Source: Syngnathus acus
Taxonomy: Eukaryota > Chordata > Actinopteri > Syngnathiformes > Syngnathidae
DNA length: 64,000 nt
Assembly (NCBI RefSeq): GCF_901709675.1
Contig: NC_051091.1
Location: 10,514,967 to 10,578,966, forward strand
Direction of reading: 5' to 3'
Position 1 is the stretch's first letter; every line of letters starts with the position of its first letter. The position numbers and the translations under genes were made by a program. Under the pieces are notes generated by a model, which was not told where the DNA came from, ran no database searches, and saw nothing but the letters and a program-made list of their open reading frames with translations. Of this stretch, positions 43,298 through 58,200 are shown in pieces.

Positions 43298-46200
43298 TTA
43301 AGAACGGTAGTCCTTTTTACTGTACGGCTTGTTGCCCAGGATGCTGTCCACCTCGTGCGTGATGGATGACGACAGCTTGGGGAGAACCTGAAGAGGGACA
43401 TGGAGAAAGATCAGTCACCCCACTCCCATGTGTACCACTAGATGCACTGAACGTGCATCAAAACACCATTTTTTAAATGATTTTTATCAATATGCTCAAT
43501 TATTGACATGTATCTCAAAATCTACCTGAGCGAGTTTCAACAAATTTTTGCGATTTCATTTATATGAAATAATAAAACGTATTTTACCTCACAACAAAAA
43601 GCTAGTGTGTCTTTTTTTAAGGAAATGTGCAGAGCCGTCTGGAAATGTGAGCGTAACATTTCAAAATGGGAAAACTCTCATGCAATGTGTAAATCAGGAA
43701 AAGGATACAATTGGATATATCCATAGGGGTGCATCTTATCAGCAGGAGAGGGATGTGCCCTTTAGCCCTCACCCCCCGTGGCAAGTGTTTGACCTTATTA
43801 GGAGGCGGCATTGGCGCGGTGCAGTATTGGAGCATGCAGTAGAAAAGTGACCCAGAGGCTCATGTGTTCCCGGCAGAGAGGCTGCGCCAGCCTCTTGGAC
43901 ACTAAGCTAACACACGCACGCATAACACTCAAAGACGTATCAAACACATACTCACACACATTGATCACGCTCACCTGAATAGCTCCTATGTTCTCCATCA
44001 ATTGGTCAGTGTTGGACGCCCCTAAAAGGACAGAGCTGACGCCCTCGTTACGTAGACACCACGCTGCAGGAGCGAGCATATCATCCAGATAAGAAACCAT
44101 ACTGACCTTTTTTTTTTTTTACAACGTCTACAAGCTGCTGAAGTGCAACTTCTAAAAAATCTAAGAGGATAAAAATTGCCCAACTAAAATGGGGATGACA
44201 CATTGGTGTTGATGGAAGAAGCCACTGAGCGTTGAGCACCCCAGGGTGCAGCCCTAAGCAGCGGGGTGTGCAGCAAGTCATTTTTGTAGACTTTATATTC
44301 AATACTGGAGTGTCACAATGATATAGATGATCACCTGGAGGACATAAATCGCCGCGCGCTTCCCTGGTAGGACTGCCCGGAGGATTTATGGTAATTGGGA
44401 GAGACGAGAGCGTGCGTTAATGGGCCGTGAAAGCTAATCCATAAACGCCGTCTTCCTGACAGCGTAAAAAATCTACGGCGCGATAAGAGAGGGAAGTCTC
44501 GTGTTGACTAGTCGGGATGCTTTAACGGCCCTCGACAGTTTGGGCTTTTCTGGGGTTTTTTTTGCGCAGGCTGACTTTCCTGGAGAATCAATATGGATCC
44601 ACTGGTGGGATTTATGTGTGGCACGCCATCTTGATGCTAACTCCAGAAACTGCTAAATGCATGTTGACACTAAGCACTCTCCTGCGACTTTGCATAAGTA
44701 TGAATGAACACACGCCACGGAGGCGCTTACGTGCCATATGTTGATAATTACAACACAAATGCATTCAAAGGAATGTTCCAAAATTTCCACCATGGCTGCC
44801 ATCCCTGCAGATACAGTCTGTAGATAGTTATGTCGATTTGACAAACATAATAAATACAGAAGGGTGCTCATACTCATAATTTTTTTTCTTTTTTTTAAAT
44901 AAATGACATTCAAAATAATGTCATTGACTACCTCGACCTAAACAAGCACACGTGAAGAAGACGGACAAATTGACGACCTCGGCCCCTCCGAGCCAGAGGG
45001 GACGGACAGACAGACAGAAAGAGAGAGAGCAGCAGAATGGCATCTGCGTACCGATGGCGAGTTGGGGCAGAGTGCAGCCCAGCCGCTCCGCGATCGCCTG
45101 CAGCTCTTTCAACTTCGCCTGCTGACGCCGACCCTCCTCGCTCAAGATCTTGTCCTTCAACCACTGGTAACCCTGTCGAAAACACAGCACACCTGCTCAA
45201 AAACACCGCCCTGCTCACACCGCGGCCGCCTCGCCTCCCGTGTCACCAGGGCCTGTTTTTAAACATGTGACTGTCTCCTCCTGCTTACACCTCACTTGTT
45301 GACCATACTTGAGTTTTTTTTCTAACCCCCAATTAAGCTTCAAACCCGAACGCCCTAATCACAAATATACCATAAAATATATTTGGGTCCTACTGTAAAT
45401 TGAACCTTACCCTAACTTCAAACGCTAATATATCATGGCTTGAACCTAAGTCGAATTTTCTTCCCTTACTTTTAACACTGAACCTGATACCCAAATTCAC
45501 CCTTGACCTGATTGATAAACTGTAACCCTGACATGAAATTCTAAGCAAGACTTCCAATTCTAACTCTAGCCCAAACTCCAACGTGTCTAACACTGGTCGT
45601 GACCTTGCACAAATACTGAAACTCCCAAATCTAATCCTTGAAACCTTGAAGGAAAAACAAAAAGATCAACAACCAATGCAAAATCCAATTCAGTACCGTG
45701 GCTATTGTGATCTTACAAAACAAATGAAACCATTCAAACAATACAAAATACAGAACCACAGACATGAGCCAAGCATGAAGACGCACATTCCACAATGGAA
45801 ATAAAGGTGCACATCGAGTCACTGCGGGAACATGCCACAAAGGACACACCACGCCACTGTACCACTGTGACGAGACAATAAACAAAGTGCAAGGACCAAC
45901 GACCAGAAAGAAAAGCTTGCCAAGAGGTGAACACCAGCACAGCACAGGGACCACGACAAGCTACCTTCAGAGAGGCCCGAGAGTACGGGGGCACCCTTCC
46001 GTCATATTTCCCTGAGATGATCCCGCAGGCCAGCGGCGACCACGTCATGGCCCCGACACCTGCACGATGACAAGACAACGTCATCATGGTGACAAAAACA
46101 TCCAGTCCAGGTAGAACTCTTGTCGTAAGGAGTCTCACCTATTTTATGGAATAGTTCAGGTAGCTGCACCTCCACCTTCTCTCTTTGAAACATGTGATAC

Positions 46201-49200
46201 TCGGCCTGCTCGCAAATCGGAGGGATCTGGTTGAATTGTCGTGCCACGGAATATGCTTCCTTCGGGGGGGGAAAAAAACAACAACAAATAGACAAGATGA
46301 AGTGTAGCGTAAAAGCATGGACATGTTTTCCAGAGCGCGGCCAATCGCACCATGATCTCCATGGGACTCCAGCGGGATGTCCCCCAGTACATGGCCATGC
46401 CTTGATTTATCACATGGGTCATCGCTCGAACCGTTTCTGCACAGAAGACACAAAGAAATGGGGTCACTGACTTCTGCCAATGATTTATAGTCATTCAGAA
46501 TTATATTACATTTGTTTGAATAATAATAATAAAAAAAATATTTGAGTAATTTAAATTTGTAGCTAGTTTATACTGAGAAATAATTTTTTCGTTTAAGGGG
46601 GAATCAAAAGATGAGAAAAGTTTTATTTTAGTAAAGAAAATCATACAATTTTGATGCAAAATTTGCGAGTTTAAAAAAAAAATCAATATGTAAAATGTAC
46701 TTTTCTAGAGTGTCAACCAACCAAACAAATGTGAAATTAAACTTTTTTTTAAATTTGCCTTTTCATTGTGAAATATTTTCTGCCTCCAACAGATTGTTCT
46801 TTGTAACTGGCTAAGACAAATGATTTTTTAAAGTGATATTTCTTTTGTTCAATTGAACTTCACTGATGATTTCTGACTCCAACCTCCACAGAGTCGCGGA
46901 AGAATCGCCCAAGTGTAGGCAGACGGACGACCCCTGACTGAACTCATTCCCAAAGAGAAAGCTCTTGACAGGAGCAGATGGAGAGCGAGCGACCATCTGA
47001 GCCCCTACCCCGCCCCCACCTCCCTCCCTCCTTCCCTCACACACACAAACAAACATTTTGCACTCTGCCATTTCAAAAAGGTCTCCAGCCACTACAGCCT
47101 CGTTCCCACTGTGGAGGAGAACATTTATTTAAAAAAAAAAAAATGCCATTACCTTCCATAGGCGTGTTGGGGTCCGGTCTGTTTGCAAATACTACATCAA
47201 CGTAGTCTAACTGCAGTCGCTCCAGAGAAGCTTTTAAACCTGCAAAGTAGAAATAGTAATAGTTTGTATGATTTTTTTTTTTAGCATTTCTTCAGGTGGA
47301 CTCTAGAGTCAAATGCAATTTCATCAACCTTGTCAGGTTTAATTCGCTGACTGAATAATATATAAATTTTTCTAACAAACCTCATAATGTTCAATTTACA
47401 TTATTTTTAACTAAATAAAAGCCAGTTTGTTGCCATAATAAAAAAACACCTTTATTAATTCTATTTTGAGAAATAAAAAAAGGGTTAACTCAGGTATTGT
47501 ACTGTATTTTTACGCCACAGTGCAAACTAGTTTATTGTTTGCCATTGGTAACCTCAAAACCTATTTTAGGATAATTCAAAACAGAGGACACTCTGTTTAT
47601 TCACGTCATAACTCACCTTCTATAATATGTTTTCGAGATAAACCTCTTTCAGTCTCGGCTCTGCATGAAGAGAGCAAAAAAATAAATTTCAGTTTCTTGA
47701 AATGTGATTTAACAGTGAAGGACAACAACGTGGATGTCACAGTTTCCTGCTATCAGGAGCATCAGTGCCAAATTAAAGAGGCTTTCTCAACTTACTTTCC
47801 TCCCCAAAAGATCTTTGTTGTTATCACCAGACTTGAGCGTCTGCAAAGTGGAGAATGAAAGCACAGCACCAAAGGTTACAGCCTGCTCCGTACGAGTGGG
47901 CGATAGCTGAAGACGGACGGACTGAAAGAATCCTGCTCTTCTCTACCTCATCCTTTGAGTGTCACATGCACCCACAGTGCCGGAGCTCAGCCAGCGTACA
48001 TGAATGAGAGGTGGAGGCGGGTATAAATTGACAAAGCTCGAGCAGTGCCAGGCCCGGGCGGACCGAGCAGAAGACAAGGCTCCTTCGAGTCGGTTTATTT
48101 ATCAACGTCTATATAGGAGGCACGCGGCCGTGTGGGCATGCCGCATTTGATCTTTCATCATCCTACCTTATGGTTCCAGTTCACACAACACACTGCCTTC
48201 CCAATATGTGCAATCTTAGATGACAAGATTATAGGTAGGCTGGTGAGACGGAAATGAGAAAAGGAAAAAAGAGAAAGAAATTGCATCTCCTACCTCCATC
48301 CTTTCTTTTTGATGATGTTCCCCAGCACCACCTCAGCCCTGCCACACACAAAGATGCGGTGAAATTGTGGCTAATAATGATCCTAAATTAGCAAACACAC
48401 AAAAAAAAAAACAATGCTCTTCCCTTTTTTAAAAAAATAAATATCACCGGGACATTTGACCTATGTGCAGTCAATATAGTCAAAGGTCAAACACAAAAAC
48501 GGAACGGCAGCAAATAATAACAGTGTAAATGTTGGCATAAATACTGTATGCGAACGATGTGTGAGAACGCTGCCAGGTTCCGGCCCCAGCTGTGCTGTGG
48601 CGCGGCCGCCGTGTCACTCATTAGCAGCCACGTGGGTGCTTAAGAGTTCAGCGGTTCACTTATTATGACTGTTAAAAAATATTATCAAAAATATATTGTT
48701 TCTGTGTCAGTAGCACAGCTTTTGTGTCTTTGTGTGGTACTGTATAGTGTTGTGGTACTGGCTGAGAGCAGAGACAATGTGGGAGATCCTTCACTGTCAG
48801 ACCCTTGCAAGTTCAAACGCAAATAGTGTGTTTGTGTGTGTATGTGCGTGCTCGCACCCACGCAATACAACTCTCTGCTCCTTCCCTGAAATGAGTTATT
48901 TATGAGCCCAAATATCAGCTTTATAGCCTTTTTCCATCAGTCCATTAATATTTTTTTTCCCCCTCCACATTATATCTTCTTATGACTTACCACAGAAACA
49001 CAGAGAGGGAAATATGTATTAGCCATGAATTTATAATATCTTATTGCTTTTCTGTAAATGCACATCCGATTTGTCGCTGGCTTAGTACATAATATCATGC
49101 AATTAAAAAAAAAAAGCGCCACGTGTGTTTGCTGATAACAGTAGCCCCGGTGAGCGGAGCCGAGCGGAGGGAGTGTTTATTATTCGTGTGACTATGCATA

Positions 49201-52200
49201 TTAATTTTCATTCCAGAGAAACAAAACTATTCTCAGTGAGCGTTTTGTGTCATGCGAAAAATGTGGAAAAACATCCAAAAGCGCTGTTAAAATAACAATG
49301 TAATAAAACATACGCCGCAACTCAAAGCGCTTTTTCCACCCAGTCGTGCTGCATGTGTGCAACATAATCTCCCCCCCATGCTACTTCACGAGTTGAAGCT
49401 GTCAGGATTAATACCTGTGCAACACCTCATAGTCAGTTGCGGTAAATATTTGCACCTGCCTTGCAGATAACATTTTGTGTGTTTGCTTGGAGCAAAAATG
49501 AGATTTTGTTTTATGGAGGAGGTTAACAATGGCGCGGCGGATACAAATGGACTAAAATATACCATGTCAACGTTAGCTTCTTTACTCTACGAAGATGATT
49601 CCAAGGGAAATATAAACAAAACAAAAAGGACACCATTTGAAAATGTTAATCCTTCAGATTACATCAACCGGATTACAACCAGATTAATCCGCACAAGTGA
49701 GAGAAAAAGTGTTAAAACATTATTAAATTGAGATTACGTCTGTAATAATAGCACTGTCTTTGCTCATTTCAGATGGCCTAAATAAAAAGGGTTGACAATG
49801 ACAGTGTGAATTTACTTGAAGTCTCGCACTGGAAGATAAACAAATCCGCTTACATTCGTGTCATCTGACTTTTGCCTTTTGCACATTTTTTTGCTCAAAG
49901 CCTCTGCGGCGCGTGTAAGATTAATATCCAGTTTAGATTGACGCAGGGACTTCCTTTATCACCAAGAGCGGAAAAAAAATGCAACAGCACACATCACGAG
50001 ATGGTAAATGTATCTCGCTGGGGTGAATCACCGAGATCAAGGCTACTTTTTGATCGGGCTGTACTGTTGCCTCGCCGACTTAATCAGTCACGTGGCGGCT
50101 TTTGAAAGGAGGCGAAGGCGCACACTCACTTCCCAGCAGCGTAGACCTCGGCCGTGTCAAACAGATTGATGCCGTTTTCATACGCCAGAGTCATCAGCTG
50201 CTCTGCCATCTGTTGAGAAAGCAAAAGGGGCAAAAAACGAAAGGCGGAGGAGAGATGAAAGATCACCGACGCCACATCGCAAATCGAGTCTTCACAGATA
50301 ATCGACTCACCTCATCTGTAATTTGTCCGCCAAACGTCACCCATGTTCCTGTTCGTGTACAGAGAGTAACAGATTAGTAGCCCGTGGATGAGGTTTGCAA
50401 AGACTGACCATCCAGCCATACAAAATGACAAAAAAAAATTCATGACTTCAGCCAATTTATATCCCCTTCAGACTTTTTTACAATTTTCCACCAGTCTTCA
50501 AAATAATAACCATTATTGTCGCCACTTGATGAGAGAGAACTCAGAGTTCCCGCCATGACTCGGTTACACAATGAATCCAGGTCACCGCAACCCCTCTCTT
50601 GCAGTTTGGCTCTTACCTAATCCAAGGCAGGACACACGCAGACCCGACTTCCCAAGGTTTCTGTCAGGACACAAGACAGAATACTGAGGTTAATGTTGCA
50701 CTAAGATGCCATTGATAGATTATTTTTGCACTCCGGTGCATATCAAAGCCTTGATTATGAAATATGTTTGACTACTGTGAAAAGAGCCCGTTTTAGAAGT
50801 CAAAGCCTATCTCTTGTCCAGCTACAATGTATCACCCACTGAAGAGTGATTTCAAGTGTAATTTAGATAAATAAAAGCCTTGAGACATCATCAAACAATG
50901 ATGGTTTTCTGGTCAGCCTTTTCAGAAAATGTAAGCAGGCAAAGCAGGAAAAAAGTTTCATCAGAGATGATGTAACGTGTGCGGGAGTCGAAATGATTGT
51001 GGGGGAGGAAATCTACTACTGTATATCTTTTGTAACGCAGCTTGTATGGAAGTACGCTGGATGAGAAACAATAGTAGAACAGACAACGGAGTTTAACGGC
51101 GCTTTGTGTGTGTTGTAAAGCCAAGATAGAATTCAGAAGGAAAATGAAAGCTCCAAGTAACAATGAATGGTCCTTTGCCTCTTTGTGCTTGTACGGGTAG
51201 GTCCAAAGATTTACTGTGTCGGGGAGAAGTGTTTATTTCTACTAGTATGGGGCGCTATCCAAAGACATTTGGTCAAGGTCAATCATTGTCTTGTTGTAAG
51301 GTGAGTCATCAGAAATTGCTGAAACGTTGATTGTAGTATATGTCTAAAAACATTTTCACATTGGACTTAGCAACACGGCGTGATGTATGAGATCGAAATA
51401 TGCAGCGACGTAACACAACAACGCAAAATAGTCAATTCGAGACTTAAGTCATGGTGACATCAGAAGGTCTATTTAAATGAACTACAATTTCCCAAAGTGA
51501 CTGGCGAAGTGATTTCAACGCTAAGAGGTTTAGAACCGTTTGGAAGAAGATAAAGACTTCCGTTTCTTGCTTTAGTAATACCCACAGAAATGAATTAAAT
51601 TGTGTTTTAGCTCACTTAAGTCCGTACTGAAAGCCCAGGTCCAAAAGATATGCAGTCAGAAATTTGGTGGGTTTTTCATTGCATCGGCAAAAAAATTCCT
51701 ACTTGGTTATCTTATCTGACGGCGTCACATTTAGTAGCTGACAGGAGTTAATCCAGAGAAAAGGGACAAAAGCATCCAGAGAGACTGCAAACCTTTGTGG
51801 TGCGTGCAGTGACAAGGTTAACACGATCCCTTCCGGCAAAGCGTAGCTAATCTTTAATTAGCTTCCTCTTATTTCAATGTGGAAAACACCCCCCGAGGAT
51901 GCTGCACTCAGCATCATTATCAAAAGGGAACCAAAAGCAGATTACGAGGCCATAATTGTTTTTGTAGCATATTTGAGATGATGTACTGGGATGTTTGTTT
52001 TTGTTACAGCTAACTATTTACTCCATTAAATTTCTGTGAGTTCCCTTAAATAAGCAGTGAAAAAGCTGTAGCTTGTCTTCACTTAAAAATATTCTCATGC
52101 TAAATTTAAAATTCCTGTGTGATTAAAAAGCTTTTTAGTGTTAAATGCAAATGCATGTACATACATTAAGGAGGGAAAAATGTACTTCAGTGAAAATTGA

Positions 52201-55200
52201 CAGGAGTTATTAAGTTATTTATTATAATGCGGCCAATGGGGTGATGTACAGGAGGACCTCATTTCAATAAATGGTAGCAATAGTCAGCCCAGACCAACCT
52301 CCTTTGTAACCTTCAATACAGTGTTTATATTATAATATATTATAATAATATTAGATCTTCTTGTTTCCACCTATGTTGATGCTTGCACTTAATTGCTGCA
52401 CATGAAGGTTAGTTTTCTTACAGTGTAAACACAGTTACATAGATATGTGCCACTTGAAATGTACATAGAAACCAATATTAATTGGCTTTAAATCAAAACC
52501 TGCATACTTGAAATAAATTGTCGTTGTTTTTGGACCTTGACAAAGCACCATTAAAATTCCAGCATTTTGAAGCACCCTGTGTCAGAACATGGAGAACGTC
52601 AGACAAAGCCGAGGTTGTCCCTTTGTCAGCACATCGTCATGCTCGATAATTGTGCTCGGGCGACCTTGAACAGACCCTCCGGCATGGCCTGCACGACAGC
52701 AGACTGGGCTCAGGTTCCCGCTGAGACTCAGCAGAAGTGAATCACAACAGTAAAGTCATCGCTCTCACGGCCTCCTGAATAATGAAGGAGACAGGCCCAG
52801 TAAAAAGAACAGCCGCACCAAAAGTAGCATTGGGGGCAAAGTCTTGTGATCAGGAAGCATGCTGACTTGCTGACAAACCCTCACGGTGGAAAACAAGCTC
52901 TTTCGTAATTACTTTGGCCAAACTCAGGTGACAAACAGTGGCTGAGGGCTGCTGCAGCAAACTGGAGACTGCGGAGTGTAATACGATGAAGCTATGCTTA
53001 TTTGTGGTTCACTATTCTTGTGGTTGTTTCCGCTTTACAACAAGCTCAGGTACTGATGGACAGGTCCAGTGCGTGATAGAATGTTCACTCGCAAACTGCA
53101 AGTGAACCTAGAATGCAGAATGTCCTCTCCGGAACATTTTCGACTTATCCATAACAGCAGAACACATGGCAGACGTTAAAAAAGTTAAAAAAAAAGTAAT
53201 AATAATAATAAAAATTAAACATTAAAAAAAACATTAAAAAAAAAAAAAAAAGCATCTCTACTGAAATAAAAAAAATTTGGTGGGGCATTCCATTACTCAC
53301 AAATTATTCCTATTGGCAACAGAGCTTTGACCCAAACCCTCGCAAAAACCATGTTAAAAATGACATGTCAGAAAGTGGCAAGACAGAGTGATAAATGAAC
53401 AAACAAAGCCACAAGGAGGAACATGTTGAGTGATTCTTGCCAAGAATAACGATTATCACAGCCTCAGAGGTGTCTTCAACATAACAATGCAGAATGCCAG
53501 CAGCTCTCGTGCCGCTTACGGGTGCTTATAATTGACACTTGTTCAAGGTGTTTATGTTCAAGCTGCCTCAATTGAACATCTTGTACATTCCATCAAGATC
53601 TCTTCTGATATGAACGCAAAAGATTGCCATAAGCTGCTGCAGTTATTTTATTATGAACATCAAGTCCACAAATTCTTAGAATGTGTCATAAGGCAAACTG
53701 TTGGGGGTACAAAAAGCAATACTAAGGGGACAAACAGCTTATTGGCTTTGAAGAGTAGCAATGATAAATATGCAGAAGCTATTTGTAGTCCATTCAAGAC
53801 AACATTGAACACACACACGCGCACTAATTAAACAGTGAAGCAAAGAATGAACAGCTGTGTCGGTTTCTCTTTACACTACAACACGACTAGTTTCAGTCAC
53901 ATGCAGGCATCCTCAAGTCAGTTGTTGTTGTTTATTTATTCAACTGCAAAAGTGCGGTGAACTGAACACACATTTAGAAATCAAATTTTAGGACCATTCA
54001 AATTTGTCAGCGCTATTAACAACACTTTTTCAGCGGTGCTTTGAATTTTGGAGACATTTATTTTAATGATACAGAGATTCCAATGTCAGTATGTAAACAA
54101 TCAAGTCTCTAACCTGAATTAATTAACTTCCTGTTCTTGATGAAAGCCTATGTGCAATGGTGCTGCTGTTTTGATGAGCAGTGACTCCAAAGTTAACTCT
54201 TCAATATCTGTTTTAGTTCTTGAAACTGAAAAAAATGGTTTCTATTTGGGGGAAAGGCATTTACCTTTTCAAGCATCTGAAAGACAAGAGTAGGAACCAA
54301 TTTTTGAGGGAACTATAGATGCGCCACAATAATCATACCTCTTAGAGAAACGAAAATTTGTTAAAACATGACTAGGCCACTTCACAAAATGCCCACAGCA
54401 AACAGATGGTGAAAATGGTGTGCACATTTCAAGATGGCACCTAAGTGGAGGCTTGAAATGAGCACTCTGGATGTAAGAGTCACGGCGTATTTACATCAGC
54501 GTAGCCGGCCGGCGTGTTGGGCTGCGGGAGCGCAGGCGGAAAGCCCTGATGACGGGGAAAATGTCCCAGCATGCACCCACACTCACCATGGCCAAAATTT
54601 CACACCTACGGGTTTTTTGTCACTACAACGCTGCCTTTGTGTGAGCAGTCATTCTCAGCAACAGAAGTTAATAATAGATAGAAACACACCTCTTAGTAAC
54701 TTCAAAATGAAGGTGCTATCTATCTACATGTGTTTTTTGGAGAGGGGAATATAACTAACCAGTCGCCAAGAAGTAGCTTGCGCTTTAAAAAAAAAAGCTT
54801 GGTGACCCCTCACAACTGTGAGGGAGACACGCAAATCACGAGTCCACGAGTCAATTTTTACTGCTTTAAAAACCTTCACAAACATCAAAAACGATACATT
54901 CACAACAACAATGGCAGGACATTTGCTGTGTGTGCGCCACTCGATATAATGAGCCTCTCTCGTGAAGTGTTTACAGTAACCAATGGAGACGTTCTCGTGT
55001 AACTATAATTGTCATTAAATGCTGGGTACAAAAATAGGCTTTGGGATGAAAGCACATTAGAGCAATGATTCTCAATAAGTGGGTCAGAGATTCATTGTGA
55101 GCTTATTTGTGCTATTTTGATTACATTTGACTTCTGGTTCCTTCGTAATGTTCTCTGAAGGGCAACATTTGTGTTTTCCTTGTTTGACGAGAGGGGGCAC

Positions 55201-58200
55201 AGGGTCTTAGTGTTTTGGTATGTCAAGAGATTCAGGATTGGAATTTTCACTTAGGTCTTCTTTTATGGACTTCTCGCCGTGCTTCGGCGCCCTCACACGT
55301 TTAAAAAAAACATGCTTGTTGGGTTCATTGTAAATTGAATTCTCCCACTCTGTCCCTTGTTATTTACTGTAGATGATTATTTATGATTCAAATGAGGCAG
55401 GAGTCTAATTTATATGCCCCCCCGTAGCCAACAAAGAGTAATGAGGTGTTTTATAAGGAAATATTCAGATCTGCCTCAGGTTTCTGGCTGAGATCTTGGT
55501 TGAGGTCTACGGAATTCAAAAGCAGAAAAACCATTACCATGCTCTTGTACACGTGCGTCGTATGTCGAACAGGACACGGGTTGAAAGCGACAAACCGCAG
55601 GGGCATCACAGGAACAACTCTCCTATTACCCGAGTGGGACCACTTTACATAAACATAAACCATTTTGTGCGTCATTAATTCAGCACTGACTAGAAGGCAT
55701 TTTATTTACTTCTGCAGGAGAAGTGCATCTCTTGAGCCTGTACGTCAAGAAGAGCCAGTCTCACGTTACAGAATGCTTCTGTCTGCGGGGAGGTACCCCT
55801 TGGAGCCTGAGAAGACATTCACTTTGATATTTTCCCTCTCAATCCTGCAGGGGAGGTCCTCGCGAGTAAGGCTGCGCTCTCGCCCGTAAATGCAGCCTCA
55901 CTGTCACAATCAAGGCAGCTCAAGGCTGCAATGCTGGGAAGACGACGGAGAGGACCTTATGCAAATGAGGCACATCTGATTTCCACACAGCTATTATACA
56001 GTTTGGATTAGCATGCAAAAGGTGCATGGTGAATCTCCACATTGGACTGAGCCCTGCCAAAAATAGCAAAATCCACAAGTAATTGATGCCCACCTAATGA
56101 AGCTTCGCCTATAGAAAATAATGTGAATCCAATAATTTTATTATAGGCAGCTGAAAATATTTACAACAGATTTTACAGAGAATTAATAGAGTTTTACATA
56201 ACCCTAAGTAAAATTAATAAAAATTACTAATGAAGCAGATAGAACAGCAATTATTATTATTATTATAATTTATTGACGTTTCTAGGTGGCGTATAAACGG
56301 GGTCTCAAACTTATGTGGGGAGTCACGATTTTTTTTGTTTTGTTGGTGACTTAGCGCTTTCTTTTTTTAATGGAACAAAATGTTCGTGAGAAAAACTGCA
56401 AAAACACAATGATACAAAAACTAACAAAAAGTGAGGTTCAAAAACAGCAATACTAATTATACGTACAAAATACGTCTATGTATCTGTCTTCTATGCTCGA
56501 GGACAAACCAAGAAAGGACAGCCAAGTTAACAGACATGAATTGACTAATAAAGATCACAGATGACTCCTAAGCATCGTGCCTACACTTGCTTTTCAATCT
56601 CTTCATCCTTGCTCTTTCATTCTTATGAGCACAGCGCAGCATCCACAGCGCGCAAGCAACCTTGAGCTGCCTACACAAGGCTGCATTGCATTCAACTCCG
56701 TGCAAACGCCGAGTGCTTTGCACAAAAGCGCAGAAGCAAAACAGCACACAAACAGCAGACAACACCCTCGAGGGATGACTTGGTTCTATTCATTCAATAT
56801 CATTAGCTTGAATAATTCGATTGTGCCAACATGGCATCACTGCCCCCGAGCGCATCAAATGCAAAGGAGGGTGATGTGTCTTCAGCCAGGCTGGCGAGAA
56901 TAACTAATGTGCATCTTCGAGACAACAGCCTATTAAACAATATTTTGTTCAAATTAAAATGCACGGCATTATTGTAAAAACATCGAAAGGAATCCTCAAT
57001 AGACAATATTATAAAATAGTTCAATTCGACCCTAAATATATATGACAAAACATTTGTTCATAGTATATAGAAAAACATTCATTAAAGTATGTTTGTAAAG
57101 TCTCATGGCACCAATTGTTTGTTTTTTAGTTAAGCATTTAAAAATACAAAATAAACAACAAATGGTTAATAAACAAGAATCTGGGAAAAAAAATTACAAT
57201 ATATTTTAATGTCAAATACATTTTAATCCAATTTTTCAATTAGTGGGATGGAAATATCACTACAATAATCAATGCTAAAAATATTCAATAGTACCGCAAC
57301 AGCCCTATAGTCATCAAATATTTTCCTGACCGATTAAGTGAAATTTCCCGTCGCTGACAATACCTTTGCCCACAAACACTAGAAAACTTGCATTTGAGGA
57401 ACCAACCTTAGAACTGAAACGTACGGCAGTCACTGCGCATGCATCTGATAGTTTTATTTTGCGAGCCATCCATACCAAAAAAGGTCATACGCTAGGACTG
57501 TAAGACTCTCTTGAATGCTTTTAAAAATACACTCAATCCCATGTACCTGTGGACAGAGTTTTCAAAACACTTCCTAACAAACTGAAGCACTTTGTCAGGC
57601 CTGTTATTAGCCTCAAAGGTTAGTGTGAATAGAATAGAAGCCATTTCTATATTCTGGCCATTGTACTACAAACGTCGCACGTAAATTATGGCATACCGTT
57701 TTAAATGTAGGCTAGCATCTGTCATGATGACCCAGAATTGAGTCAACAAAAAAATGGTATGGTATGGTCTTTTTGTATAGGGGCAATGCTAATTACATCG
57801 TGTGGTAATCAACTGTGACAGCAAAAGTAAACATTCCTCGAACTAAGTGGGTTCTGTCTCCATTATTTCATCACAAGGAACCATTCCCTGAATGTTTATA
57901 CGGAAGCCCTCTTGGTGACCCCGATTGTTGTCGACTTTGACGGACAAGACGGGGGAAAAAAAGACCGTTGTGGACTCCCAACCAAGAAATGCCTTATCAA
58001 ACATACCTATACTTCATGCCGGTCCTCATGCTTTGCTCGCTGGAAGACGGCACACTCTGAACAGAGAGCTGACCAAGACTTCGAGCCACCATGGCCACGG
58101 CTCGGAATTTGCTTCGCGTCCCTGTGCCGGGGCTGTTGGCGTTTTGCCGGTTGAGCCGGTCTTCCGTGGTGCGGCTCACACCGCCGCGGTGGTCGGTACA

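Noticed and set aside
45037-45270. Plus-strand open frames across 45037-45270
   Set aside because: They are the antisense of a kcnab2 exon; the minus frame matches [14 protein letters not shown] of the family.
54434-54754. Frame containing [10 protein letters not shown]-like wording, perhaps a hAT transposase relic
   Set aside because: The resemblance is short, in a different frame from the longest open frame, and broken by stops. Too weak to call a transposon.
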